In this document: in pieces, positions 18,657-27,734 of the stretch
Position numbering within the stretch: position 1 is the stretch's first letter
Layout: each line of letters starts with the position of its first letter
Source of the DNA: Agrococcus sp. ARC_14
GTDB lineage: Bacteria > Actinomycetota > Actinomycetes > Actinomycetales > Microbacteriaceae
DNA length: 64,000 nt
Direction of reading: 5' to 3'
Assembly (NCBI RefSeq): GCF_022436485.1
Contig: NZ_JAKUDO010000003.1
Location: forward strand, 1-64,000
Notes under the pieces: model-generated
Databases searched by the model: none
The model's input: only the letters and a program-made list of their open reading frames with translations
What the model was told of the DNA's origin: nothing
Position numbers and translations under genes: made by a program

Positions 18657-19979
18657 ATGTTCAGCGATCAGCTTATCCGGTGGGTGGCTTCAATTGATGC
18701 CCCCGGTACCGCCATCGACGCCTACTTCGAAACCTTCCAGATCCATCGCCACAATCTGACAAGTAGCTTTGACCGGAGTCGAGACACCCTCGCGAACCTC
18801 GTTTCGTTCGTCGAGTATTGGAGTCAATCGCGCGGTGATGAACAAGCAGTAGTGTTCACGACTGATTTCAGTGCCGACGGGTCAACGAATCTTAGTGAGC
18901 TCGCCGCTACCTTGCCTCCTCGAACTCGCTTGATCGCGCTGGTGCGTTTCCACCGCCTGGTTCAAGACGATCGGGTCCTTGTCGTCGGAATTCCAACTGA
19001 CGATCCCGATGAGTTCGCCAAGCGAGTCGGCGGCCATCTCGCCCGGTTCGTTCGCATGCAACCCAGCGGTAGCGTTTTCAAGCCCACGAAGACGGACTTC
19101 CCTGATGGTCGGTATGAGTACGCGACATTGGACGACTTCCGGCCCCGACCAGGCGACGCTGGGCATACCACAATCCACGCCGATGGCATGAGGTACGACT
19201 TCTTGATGGACCTCAAGACCGGTAGCCAGCTGCTCATCGTGTTCGGGCAGAGCGCACTCGTTCGCAATTCCGTACAGGTTCCGCTTTTCCAACGGTGGAG
19301 TTGGGCGGAGGACCTTCCCGGGGCCTCTTACATTGCCGTCAACGATCCCAACCTGTACCTCGACGAAACACTGAACGCCGGTTGGTGGTTCGGAACCACG
19401 ACCAGAGACACGGCGCGCGAGTTTGCGGGTATTGTGAGCCGGGTCGCGGCGGAGCTCGGCCTCCGACCGGAGCAAGTAGTCTTCACTGGGGGCTCCGCAG
19501 GTGGTTTCTCATCGTTCCAAATGGCGGCATGCTTTCCGGGTTCCAGAGTCGTTGTCGATATCCCGCAAGTAGATATGCGTGCCTACTCACATCAGAACGA
19601 GGCACACCATGCTGCGCGTGTCGCTTTCGGGGTCCCGAGGATTCAGGAAGTGCCTGAAGAACTACTTCACAGGGTCGACGCGACGCACAGATTCTTCCAC
19701 GAAAAGCACGTGCCAGACTACATGTACCTCCAAAATCTCCGCGATCGTACGCATATCCTCAGTCAATTCCGCTACTTCGTCGATCAGACTATGCAAATTT
19801 CCCACGACCACGGCTGGGGTGCGCACACCGGGGAGATCGAACTTTACTCCGCTTGGAATCTCAACCGAGGCGGCCACTTCCCGCTCAATCGCGCTGACAC
19901 AACCGACAGGATTCGCCGCTTCATGGCATGGAGGGGCGCCCCTGGCTCACCTCCGAGGCAGGACCGGTTTCCTGGCTAG
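18657..19979 (+). CDS. Alpha/beta-hydrolase-like protein of the glycopolymer locus
   Basis: From ATG 18657 (AGGA at the right distance) the product has 440 residues. A serine-hydrolase nucleophile elbow is visible as FTGGSAGGFSSFQMA near 277-290, and a late His in NRGGHFPLNR could complete a triad. The N-terminal 200 residues look like a beta-rich accessory domain. I cannot name the family with certainty; proteins of this kind occur in glycan loci and may deacylate the polymer. No signal peptide, so it is likely cytoplasmic. Divergent from the dehydrogenase gene. Confidence 0.65.
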   Translation: MFSDQLIRWVASIDAPGTAIDAYFETFQIHRHNLTSSFDRSRDTLANLVSFVEYWSQSRGDEQAVVFTTDFSADGSTNLSELAATLPPRTRLIALVRFHRLVQDDRVLVVGIPTDDPDEFAKRVGGHLARFVRMQPSGSVFKPTKTDFPDGRYEYATLDDFRPRPGDAGHTTIHADGMRYDFLMDLKTGSQLLIVFGQSALVRNSVQVPLFQRWSWAEDLPGASYIAVNDPNLYLDETLNAGWWFGTTTRDTAREFAGIVSRVAAELGLRPEQVVFTGGSAGGFSSFQMAACFPGSRVVVDIPQVDMRAYSHQNEAHHAARVAFGVPRIQEVPEELLHRVDATHRFFHEKHVPDYMYLQNLRDRTHILSQFRYFVDQTMQISHDHGWGAHTGEIELYSAWNLNRGGHFPLNRADTTDRIRRFMAWRGAPGSPPRQDRFPG

Positions 19980-20174
19980 TCTCGCCGGCAGGGTTGCTGG
20001 GGCGGTACCAAGGCATTTGCCCATGCGTAGCAGTGATCGACCCGCGGTGAATCATCTCGAACCGGATCCCAGCGGCTCGACGCATCTGCTCTGCGGCGCA
20101 TCGGAGCGATCTGGCAGGGTCTCGCGCGCACGCTGGGACTGGCGCGCCACCGTTCGGCGATGGCGCTACTGCCG
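19980..20174. other. Convergent intergenic region
   Basis: The 195 bases between two converging genes hold no supported gene. Short GC-rich inverted segments are present but no clear stem followed by a U-tract. Confidence 0.4.
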
Positions 20175-20957
20175 CTAGGGGGCCGACCTAGTGGATGTCG
20201 AAGGCGCTGCAGCGACCGACTCCGGCCGCACGGCGATTCGAGGCAGCGCGAACTGTGGAGCGTGCGCCCCAGCACTCTCGAGTACCGATATGCAGTTCTG
20301 AATGTCGCCAAAGAGATTGCCGCGAAGCCAACCCGGCGCAATATTCCACCACTCGAGTCGCAGTAGCTTATCAATCGTCTCGGGTTCAAAGCGCCACGTG
20401 AGCGTGCGTGCAGGCACTCCGCCAACGATTTCGTAGGGCTGCACATCCTTGGTGACGACACAACCCGCGGCCAGGACCGCTCCATGCCCTACCGTCACGC
20501 CTGACAGGATCTTGACGCCATCGCCGATCCATACATCGTGACCGATAATCACGCGACGACGCGGGTTCTCCGCCGCCAGCGGCATCTTGTCCACCGTCAA
20601 GCCAGCGAAGAATGGCGATCCCGAGATTCCCTTGATGTTGTGGTGGCCTAGTCCCAGGGAGACATCACGGCCAATGCTGCAATACCGACCGATCTCGACG
20701 TACGAGCGGATCGCTCCAGAGTTCACGTACGACGCGAAGCCCACCCAAACGCTGCCGTGAAGCTCGACGCGGTGCAGGCGCGCCTCGGGTTCCGCGTACA
20801 CCACCCAGTTGTTGCTCACGACTGGACTCACCCTCGGTGCTGCGTAGCTCTGGCTGTCAACCTCAGCCTCGCTGGCCGAAGGCTCAGAGTTCGACTCGAT
20901 GGCCATTTGATCTCTTCTCTCCGAGGAAGTTCGCTCGAGTCCGAGTGCCATCTTCAT
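20175..20957 (-). CDS. CatB-related hexapeptide O-acetyltransferase
   Basis: The 260-residue product shows IGRYCSIG near residue 98, GLGHHN (probable catalytic His), [12 protein letters not shown] and [20 protein letters not shown], the left-handed helix and C-terminal signature of CatB-type acetyltransferases. An N-terminal stretch of about 45 residues is polar and likely disordered. Its ATG overlaps the stop of the upstream GT4 gene as ATGA, so the two are coupled. It probably O-acetylates the surface glycan or a precursor. Confidence 0.85.
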   Translation of the reverse strand: MKMALGLERTSSERRDQMAIESNSEPSASEAEVDSQSYAAPRVSPVVSNNWVVYAEPEARLHRVELHGSVWVGFASYVNSGAIRSYVEIGRYCSIGRDVSLGLGHHNIKGISGSPFFAGLTVDKMPLAAENPRRRVIIGHDVWIGDGVKILSGVTVGHGAVLAAGCVVTKDVQPYEIVGGVPARTLTWRFEPETIDKLLRLEWWNIAPGWLRGNLFGDIQNCISVLESAGAHAPQFALPRIAVRPESVAAAPSTSTRSAP

Positions 20958-22240
20958 CGCGCGACGCGCTGCTGGGTGCCTGCAAGCCTGTCGAACAACT
21001 CTAGATACAGTTCGGCCAGACGATCATAGGTGACGTTTGCACGCACCCAACCGCGCCCCCCATCGCCAATCTCCAACTGCGAGCGGTCGGCAGCCAGCGT
21101 TCGCCAACCCGCTACGAGGCCGTCAACGTCGCCGGGCTCGACGAGCAAACCGCATTGCGTTTCCTCGACGATCGCAGCAGCTTCACCAGCAAGCATTGCG
21201 GTCAGGTGCTTCCCTGTGGCCATCAGTTCATACAGCTTCGAAGGTACTGTCCACTTGAACGGTTCCCAATCTCGGAGAGAGACGACACACGTGTCCGCCC
21301 AACGATAGTGATCCATGACCTCTTCGGGCAGGACCGCGGGTCGAAGGTCAATCGGATTCCCGAGTTGGCCGTTCAAGCTCCTTAGACGAGCGTGGTCCGC
21401 CCCTGCGCCGACAACGCGCACCTCGATCGGGATCTGCTCCGCGCTAAGCCGGGCCGCCGCATGCACGATTGCCTCCAGTCCCTGACTGCGCCCAATCGTG
21501 CCCATATATAGCACACGCAAGTTGTCATGGTCCGCCCCAGCTCGGCCGATCGCTTCGTACCTCTCCGGATCGGTCCCGTTGCGGATCACCACGGTGTCCT
21601 TGACACCACGTCGGCGGAGAACCTCTGCAAAACTCTGAGTGGTTGTGACCACCACATCGGCTGCCTTCTGGAGCGACGTAATGGCAGTATGCAGAGAATC
21701 CTTCACAGAAGACTTGAGTGAACGGCCTCCGCGGAGACCAGGAGTGTGGGAGACGAGGTCTGGCCATGCGTCTCGCATCTCGATGATCAAGGGGACGCGA
21801 TGTCTCTTCGCAATCCAGCGTCCGGCCACGATCGTGGGCAGGGCTGGGGCGGTAACAACCACGACGTCGGGGCGATGCGCTTCGTCCCTCATCAACGAAC
21901 CGACGCGACGGGCACTAACCAGCGAGACCCAGACATGGTCCAGCGTGCGCCTCAAGATGCTTCCGTCGTGGCGAATAAACGACACTCGGTGGACGCGATC
22001 GCCCTTCGGGCCAGTCTCCGTTTGTCCCGGACTCGACCCTGCTCTGTGAGCGGCAATCAGGCGACCGGACGGATAGTGCGGAGCAGGGGCGACGACGTCC
22101 ACTTCAACCCCCCGCTCGACGAAACGATCGATCAGTGCGCGCCATCGGCGCTGCGGAGCACCGTTCTCAGGCTCGAAGTAGTGACTCAGGAGCAGCAGTC
22201 GCACCTTGCCGCTGCCTCTTCGCCGAGTGTGACCGAGCAC
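20954..22240 (-). CDS. Glycosyltransferase family 4 protein (WbuB-like)
   Basis: The 428-residue product begins its Rossmann domain with [19 protein letters not shown], typical of WbuB-like L-FucNAc or related transferases, followed by [34 protein letters not shown] and the donor block [14 protein letters not shown]. The annotated GTG lies 1 base after the upstream stop; a second GTG at 22204 directly before RLLLLSHYF is an equally good start. It is coupled downstream to the acetyltransferase. Confidence 0.85.
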   Translation of the reverse strand: MLGHTRRRGSGKVRLLLLSHYFEPENGAPQRRWRALIDRFVERGVEVDVVAPAPHYPSGRLIAAHRAGSSPGQTETGPKGDRVHRVSFIRHDGSILRRTLDHVWVSLVSARRVGSLMRDEAHRPDVVVVTAPALPTIVAGRWIAKRHRVPLIIEMRDAWPDLVSHTPGLRGGRSLKSSVKDSLHTAITSLQKAADVVVTTTQSFAEVLRRRGVKDTVVIRNGTDPERYEAIGRAGADHDNLRVLYMGTIGRSQGLEAIVHAAARLSAEQIPIEVRVVGAGADHARLRSLNGQLGNPIDLRPAVLPEEVMDHYRWADTCVVSLRDWEPFKWTVPSKLYELMATGKHLTAMLAGEAAAIVEETQCGLLVEPGDVDGLVAGWRTLAADRSQLEIGDGGRGWVRANVTYDRLAELYLELFDRLAGTQQRVAR

Positions 22241-22241
22241 T

Positions 22242-23486
22242 TCACCGAAATAGTCCCTTGGTGTCCACGAGGACCTTCTCCTTCAACAACGCGCGATCAA
22301 GAGTCTTGAACGGCTGATGATCGACGAGTACTAGCACGATGTCTGCGCGTCCGATCGCTGCATGCACGTCGACAAGTTCAACGTTGTCGAGTTTGGCCAG
22401 CTCATCCGGAAGGTCGCTCACGTTCGGCTCAACGACCAGCAATGTTCCGTGCGCCAGAGCGATGGCGAGGTTCTCCACTATCGCCTTTGACGGCGACTCA
22501 CGTAGGTCGTCAATGTCTGCCTTGAATGCGATCCCGAGCGCAGCGATCACTGGCGTGCGGTATCGAGCAGCCTTTGCTAGCACCTGTTCCAGAACAAATG
22601 CGGGCTTAGCGTCGTTGACCTCGCGGGCCAGGCGCACAAGTCTCGCGTCGTCTGGTGCGGCAGCGACGATGAACCACGGGTCCACTGCGATGCAATGACC
22701 GCCGACTCCCGGGCCCGGCTTCAGAATATCCACTCGAGGGTGGTGGTTCGCGAGCTCGATCAGTTCCCAAACATCGATGCCAAGACGGTCACTGATGACA
22801 GACAACTCGTTCGCGAAAGCGATGTTGAGATCGCGGTAAGAATTCTCGGCCAGCTTGGCCATCTCCGACGTCCGCGCATCCGTGAGCAGAAGTTCTCCTC
22901 TGCAGAAGGTGGCGTACAGCTCGCGCGCTCGCTCGGCGGCATCGGGCGTGACTCCACCGATGATTCGGTCGTTGCTGACGATCTCGACCATGATCCGGCC
23001 GGGCAAGACTCGCTCTGGACAGTGGGCGAAGTAAAGACTGTTCGACTCCCCTGAGCCACCTGTCAGGTCGGTTCGGAGCGCCAAGATGCGCTCTGCCATT
23101 CGTTCAGTGAGCCCGGGAGGCGAAGTCGATTCGAGGATGATCAACTCACCGCCGTGCAGCTTCGGCGCGATCGAGTCAGCCGCAGCCAGGACGAACGAGT
23201 CGTCTACCTCATGCGTCGTCGTGACGGGCGTCGGCACGGCCACAATGAAGATCGCCGCCTCCGGCACCTGGGCTTGAGCTCGCAGCCGCCCCTGCGCGAC
23301 CACGCCTGCCACAACAGATTCAAGATCTGGTTCAACAAAGGGGACTCGTCCGGCGTTGACCTCGTCAACGTGTCGCTCGTTGACATCTACGCCGATCACG
23401 GTGCTCCCGTTCGCCGCCAGAATTGCCGCGGTCGGCAAGCCGATATAGCCGAGCCCAACGACGCAAACGATCTGATCGGTTTCCAT
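22242..23486 (-). CDS. wecC: UDP-N-acetyl-D-mannosamine dehydrogenase
   Basis: The 414-residue product has GLGYIGLPTAA, AVPTPVT, ILESTSPPG, HCPERVLPG and the catalytic block GPGVGGHCIAVDPWFIV; the IAVDPWF form is characteristic of UDP-ManNAc dehydrogenase (WecC) rather than UDP-glucose dehydrogenase. It makes UDP-ManNAcA from the WecB product. The ATG at 23486 has GAGGA eight bases upstream and is preferred over ATG codons further out. It leads the three-gene leftward unit wecC-GT4-acetyltransferase. Confidence 0.93.
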   Translation of the reverse strand: METDQIVCVVGLGYIGLPTAAILAANGSTVIGVDVNERHVDEVNAGRVPFVEPDLESVVAGVVAQGRLRAQAQVPEAAIFIVAVPTPVTTTHEVDDSFVLAAADSIAPKLHGGELIILESTSPPGLTERMAERILALRTDLTGGSGESNSLYFAHCPERVLPGRIMVEIVSNDRIIGGVTPDAAERARELYATFCRGELLLTDARTSEMAKLAENSYRDLNIAFANELSVISDRLGIDVWELIELANHHPRVDILKPGPGVGGHCIAVDPWFIVAAAPDDARLVRLAREVNDAKPAFVLEQVLAKAARYRTPVIAALGIAFKADIDDLRESPSKAIVENLAIALAHGTLLVVEPNVSDLPDELAKLDNVELVDVHAAIGRADIVLVLVDHQPFKTLDRALLKEKVLVDTKGLFR

Positions 23487-23706
23487 ACGGGTCCTCGTTG
23501 ATTCCATTCCTCGTTGTGACGTCGGCCAATCCATGTTGGAGCAACCTCGGGTCAGCGTGACTACACGATCCAAGACCCAAACCTACTGTCCCATGTGCCT
23601 GACGCCCGCCGCCCAAGCAGCGCGCGGGCGGCGGCAGTCCACCAGACCGGTATCTTGGACCTCATCCTCACGGCGCACGGCGCCGTCTCTGCATCGTTGG
23701 AGTCCA
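23487..23706. other. Divergent promoter region between wecC and the DUF6270-like gene
   Basis: These 220 bases lie between two divergent starts; only the GAGGA (wecC side) and GGAG (right side) ribosome sites can be named. Confidence 0.4.
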
Positions 23707-24513
23707 GTGACACAGCCTGAAGGCACCGCCACCCGAGTGATGGTGTTTGGGAGTTGCGTCGCCCGCGACACGATCGAATTCGCTGACGCCGACAGCATCG
23801 ACCTGCGTGGGTACGTCGCACGACAGTCGCTCATCTCGGCGGGCGTAGACGCCTCGGGACACCTGCCAGATTCGCTCGGCATCACGTCGAAGTTCCAAGA
23901 GCGCATGATCCGCGCAGATTTCGTCGGGAACCTCCTGGATCGACTCGACGGCATGGCGGGAGAGCTCGATGTCCTCCTCTGGGATCTCGCCGACGAGCGG
24001 CACGGAGTGCACCGCTTCCCTGACGGCTCGATCGTGACCCGAAGCATCGACACCATCCGTGCCGAGTCCGTGTCATCAGTGCTCGAGGAGGCCGAGCACA
24101 TCCCCTTGGGCAGCAACGATCACTTTGCCCTCTGGACCAAGCACGTCGACGCTTTCGACGAGCGGCTGCGCAAACTAAATCTCTTCGACCGCACGATCGT
24201 GCTCGACGTGCCCTGGGCGCTGCGCACCACGGAGGGCAAGACGACCCCGTGGAGCATGGGCGTGCGGGCGGGCGACGCAAACAAGAACTACCAGCGCTAC
24301 TACGACTACCTGCGCCAGACCGGCCACCACATGGTGGAGCTGCCGGTCGAGAAGGTGCTCGCCGACCCGAACCACCGTTGGGGCCTCGCTCCCTTCCACT
24401 ACACGCCCGAGGTCTATCGCGAGGTGCTGTGGCAGGTGCGCGAGGTCCACGGCATCAGCGGACTACATGCCGCCGAGCAACACCCCGTAGAGGAAACGTC
24501 TGGCGACGACTGA
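23707..24513 (+). CDS. DUF6270-like protein of surface-glycan loci
   Basis: The 268-residue product starts at GTG 23707 (GGAG eight bases upstream). It begins RVMVFGSCVARDTIEF, the SGNH-like opening with GSC in place of GDS seen in DUF6270 proteins, and ends with FHYTPEVYREVLWQV, where the His may be functional. Its reaction is unknown. Codon use changes along the gene: the first half resembles the lower-GC island, while from about 24180 on third positions are almost all G or C, as in the right-hand part of the window. Confidence 0.7.
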   Translation: MTQPEGTATRVMVFGSCVARDTIEFADADSIDLRGYVARQSLISAGVDASGHLPDSLGITSKFQERMIRADFVGNLLDRLDGMAGELDVLLWDLADERHGVHRFPDGSIVTRSIDTIRAESVSSVLEEAEHIPLGSNDHFALWTKHVDAFDERLRKLNLFDRTIVLDVPWALRTTEGKTTPWSMGVRAGDANKNYQRYYDYLRQTGHHMVELPVEKVLADPNHRWGLAPFHYTPEVYREVLWQVREVHGISGLHAAEQHPVEETSGDD

Positions 24514-24525
24514 GCCGCTGGCCGA

Positions 24526-26403
24526 TCAGAGCAGGATGTGCTTGCTCGCCATTCCAAAAGTTCGAACGTCGCCATTCGCCAGCACCCGCTCGTCCTCCGT
24601 GTGCCAGGTGTGGCCACTGCGGGCGCCCCTCAGCTGAATGAAGTTGAAGCGGTCAGCGCTGTAGATTCCGCCGCCGGCCGCGACGATCGCGCGCTGGAAC
24701 GCGGTGTCCTCGCCGAGCGTGCGGTCTTCGAACGGATGCGCGAGGAAGCTCGACCGCGGCCCGACCATCGTCGGCCCGCCGACCATGTCGGTCCATTGGT
24801 GCTCGCGCTCCGGCGACTGCAGCACCGTCGCGTCGATCGACTCGAGGTAGAGATAGCGGGCCTGCTTGCCGACGAGCTCGGCGCGCGAGTAGTCGAGCGC
24901 GAAGCAGGCGTCCGACAGGTATCGGTCACCGTAGGTGTCGTCGTCATCGAACTTCGCGACGATGTCGCCGTCGGCGGCCTGCACCAGCAGGTTGAGGTTG
25001 GTGCCGAGCGACGCCTCCGCGGCGCCGTGCAGCACCACGAGCTCGCTGACGCCGGCGTCGCGGGCGAGCGCCTGCAGCTCGGCCTCGTCGAGCTCGAAGC
25101 CGTGCAGCAGCAGCACGAGCTGCACATCGACATCCACCTGGCGTCCTGCGGTCGCGATGATGCCCGGCACCAGGTGCGGCCGGATGGTGGGCGCGATGAT
25201 GCTCACGCGGGGCTGGCGCCAGGCGGCGGGATCCGGGATGCCGACCGATTCGAGCACCTGCGTGGCCCGGTGCGAGAACGTGTGCTCGCGCCAGATGCGC
25301 CGCTGCGCCAAGTGCACCTGGCGGTCGCGCAGCTCGGGCGAGCGCACCAGCGCGCGCAAGGTGAGCGCGGCCTCCTCCTGGTCGTCGACGATCGAGATCT
25401 CGCTGTCGTCGAACCAGTGCTCCACCGCGGGGCTGCGCGTCGTCACGACGGGCGTGCCGCTCGCGAGCACCTCGAAGACGCGTCGCGCGAGCATCGTCGG
25501 GCTGCCGACGACCGAGTTCACGTTGAGCATCACCTTGTATGCGCGATAGGCCGTCAGCATCCGCTCATACGGGAGTGAGCCGCGCACGTGCGACGCGAAG
25601 GGCTCGGGGAAGCGGTACTTCGGGTCATCCTCGAAGCGCGAGTAGATGTCGAAGCCGATGCCGCGGCGCTCCGCGACCTCCGCTGCCGCGCCGAGCAGCA
25701 GATCCATCTGCGCCTGTCGCTCGGGAAACTTGTGCGACCAATAGCTGCCGCCGAAGCCGACATCGAGCGTCTGGTGCAGCCCCTTCTGGCGCATCGGGTG
25801 GTGCAGGGCGGGCTGGGCGGCGAAGCCGAGCACGTCGACCCGGTCATGGCCGAGCGCCTCGCGGTACTGGTCGATGAGGTCGGCGTCGGTGGTGAAGACG
25901 CGATCGAACAGCCGGGCGGTGTCGAGGAAGTCCTCGAAGTGCGGCGGATCCTCCTTGTTCCAGAAGACCGAGGGGATGCCGTGCTCACGACAGTGGGCGA
26001 CGAGCTCGCGCAGCGCCTCGGGCGGCGCCTTCGGCCCACTGAGCTGGAACTTCCACGCTCCCCGGGATCCCGACCACGCCGACTCGACGAACAGCACGTC
26101 GATCGGCTGCCGCTCGAGCTGCTCCTGCCACTCCTTGGGCTTCAGCTCGACGACGTCGAACTCGTAGCCCCACGCGCTGGCCGAGAAGGTGTCCATGATC
26201 GTGCCGACGCGCAGCTGCGGCCTGCGGGTGCCGCGGTCGGCGACCGGCCATTCCGGCATCGACTCGGCGAGGCCCGGCTTGACGGCGCCAGCGGCGCCGT
26301 TGCGCTCCGCCATCCGCCGACGGAGCCGCCATGCTTCCAGCTGCCCCACCCCGCCCTTGCGCAGATGCCAGAGTCCGGTGCGCAGGGTCTGCAGAGGCTT
26401 CAC
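24526..26403 (-). CDS. Two-domain glycosyltransferase: CgeB-like GT-B plus GT2
   Basis: The 625-residue product has an N-terminal CgeB-like GT-B domain (about 65-395: VGTIMDTFSA, VFWNKEDPPHF, FGGSYWSHKFPER, MLNVNSVVGSPTMLARRVFEVLASGTPVVTT) and a C-terminal GT2 domain (about 405-600: VSIIAPTIRP, FDDDDTYGDRY with the metal-binding Asp cluster). Each half is a plausible glycosyltransferase, so one chain may add two sugars or one repeating disaccharide. Start GTG 26403, with AGAGGA upstream, lies 5 bases from the phosphatase gene's stop. Much more GC-rich than the glycosyltransferases to its left. Confidence 0.83.
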   Translation of the reverse strand: MKPLQTLRTGLWHLRKGGVGQLEAWRLRRRMAERNGAAGAVKPGLAESMPEWPVADRGTRRPQLRVGTIMDTFSASAWGYEFDVVELKPKEWQEQLERQPIDVLFVESAWSGSRGAWKFQLSGPKAPPEALRELVAHCREHGIPSVFWNKEDPPHFEDFLDTARLFDRVFTTDADLIDQYREALGHDRVDVLGFAAQPALHHPMRQKGLHQTLDVGFGGSYWSHKFPERQAQMDLLLGAAAEVAERRGIGFDIYSRFEDDPKYRFPEPFASHVRGSLPYERMLTAYRAYKVMLNVNSVVGSPTMLARRVFEVLASGTPVVTTRSPAVEHWFDDSEISIVDDQEEAALTLRALVRSPELRDRQVHLAQRRIWREHTFSHRATQVLESVGIPDPAAWRQPRVSIIAPTIRPHLVPGIIATAGRQVDVDVQLVLLLHGFELDEAELQALARDAGVSELVVLHGAAEASLGTNLNLLVQAADGDIVAKFDDDDTYGDRYLSDACFALDYSRAELVGKQARYLYLESIDATVLQSPEREHQWTDMVGGPTMVGPRSSFLAHPFEDRTLGEDTAFQRAIVAAGGGIYSADRFNFIQLRGARSGHTWHTEDERVLANGDVRTFGMASKHILL

Positions 26404-26407
26404 GCCC

Positions 26408-27055
26408 CTATCCTCTCGCGAGCGCGCCGAGCGCGGCTGCAAGCCGGTCGACGTGCTCGGCCACCGCATCCGCCGACCGTCGGTAGACAGCTGCGGAGCG
26501 GCCATAGGGGTCGTCGATGTCGATCCCCTGCCGCAGTGACTGCGGCATCAGCCCCCGCACCTCGGCGGCCGCCACGACGCGATGCAGGAAGCCCACGACC
26601 CCATCGGCACCGAGCGGCTCGACCGCACGCGCCGCACTGCCATCGGCCAGCGCCTCGACCACGCGCGTGAACTCGATGAGCGTGAAGGCACGGTGGTTCA
26701 CCCTCGGCACGGCGCGCACGGCGGCACCGCGGTGCTCCTGCGCGAGCCCCAAGACGAGATCTGCCTCCTGCACCTGCGCGGGCAGCAGCCTGCGCGCCCT
26801 GTGCGCTGCAGCATCCGCCACCCCGAGGCGCACCGCCTCGGCAGCCGCGTGCTGCTCCATGGAGTCGCCGTCGCGCGCCATCGTGCCGGCGCTCGTCACC
26901 TCGATCTGCCCGGGCTCAGCGCCCGGCAGTGCCGCCGGGAGCCGCGCGCGCAGCAGCTGCTCGGCCTGCGGCGAGCGGCAGATGTTGCCCGTGCAGACGG
27001 TCAGGATGCGGAACACCGCCTCAGAGGGATGCGTCGATTCGGCGTGCCGCGGCAT
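26408..27055 (-). CDS. Low-molecular-weight protein-tyrosine phosphatase (Wzb-like)
   Basis: The 215-residue product has the P-loop VCTGNICRS with Cys21 and Arg27 and the acid loop DIDDPYG near 180. It removes phosphate from tyrosines, in glycan loci usually from a tyrosine kinase or a glycosyltransferase. No kinase gene is visible here. Slightly longer than the standard 150-170 residues because of an Ala-rich insertion. Same strand as the two-domain glycosyltransferase downstream. Confidence 0.9.
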   Translation of the reverse strand: MPRHAESTHPSEAVFRILTVCTGNICRSPQAEQLLRARLPAALPGAEPGQIEVTSAGTMARDGDSMEQHAAAEAVRLGVADAAAHRARRLLPAQVQEADLVLGLAQEHRGAAVRAVPRVNHRAFTLIEFTRVVEALADGSAARAVEPLGADGVVGFLHRVVAAAEVRGLMPQSLRQGIDIDDPYGRSAAVYRRSADAVAEHVDRLAAALGALARG

Positions 27056-27113
27056 GGCTCGAACCTAGCGCTCGTGCTAGGCGCGCCACAGGTGGGCTCG
27101 GGAGAATGGAGGC

Positions 27114-27659
27114 ATGACTGCACTCGACCGCGCCGCGCACCAGGGGACTGGGCCGGTCGGCACCTGGCCGGCCACCGCGCCGGTCGTCGTGCTGCACCGC
27201 GCGTCGCGGAGCGCGGCCCCGCTGCGAGCGCTGGGCGTGATCGGGCTGCTGCTGGCGCTCCCGGTCGTCGCGCTCCTCACGCTGTGGCCGAGCCACCTGC
27301 TGCTGCGGGTGAAGCCGCGCGTGCTGAGCGGGCTCGAGTGGCTGCACGCGCGCGAGATGTTCGAGTGGCTCTACTGGACGCGCCTGGAGGTGCTCGCCAA
27401 CGTGGCGATGTTCGTGCCGCTCGCGCTGCTGCTCGCGTTCGTGCTCGGGGCTCGGCGGTGGTGGGTCGCGCTGGGGCTGAGCGTCGCCGCGACCGTCGGC
27501 ATCGAGCTCACGCAGCACTTCATGCCGGGTCGTGTGGCGTCGGTGCAGGACATCGTGGCGAACAGCCTCGGTGCGGTGATCGGTGTCGTGCTCGCGGTCA
27601 GCATCGAAGGGGTCGTGCGCGCTGCCCGGCGCCGCTCGCACCGGACGCTCGTTCACTGA
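27114..27659 (+). CDS. VanZ-family membrane protein
   Basis: The 181-residue product has about four membrane helices and the VanZ landmarks EVLANVAMFVPLALLLAF, IELTQHFMPGRVASVQDI and NSLGAVIGVVL. VanZ relatives alter cell-surface drug binding; the mechanism is poorly known. Starts with GGAGG before ATG 27114, divergent from the phosphatase gene and 75 bases before the asparagine-synthase-like gene. Confidence 0.9.
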   Translation: MTALDRAAHQGTGPVGTWPATAPVVVLHRASRSAAPLRALGVIGLLLALPVVALLTLWPSHLLLRVKPRVLSGLEWLHAREMFEWLYWTRLEVLANVAMFVPLALLLAFVLGARRWWVALGLSVAATVGIELTQHFMPGRVASVQDIVANSLGAVIGVVLAVSIEGVVRAARRRSHRTLVH

Positions 27660-27734
27660 CCCTTCGCTACCCTCGGAGGACAGCCGCGGCCGCTCGACGC
27701 TCGCCCGCGTTCCGCACCACCCTGGAGCCACGCC

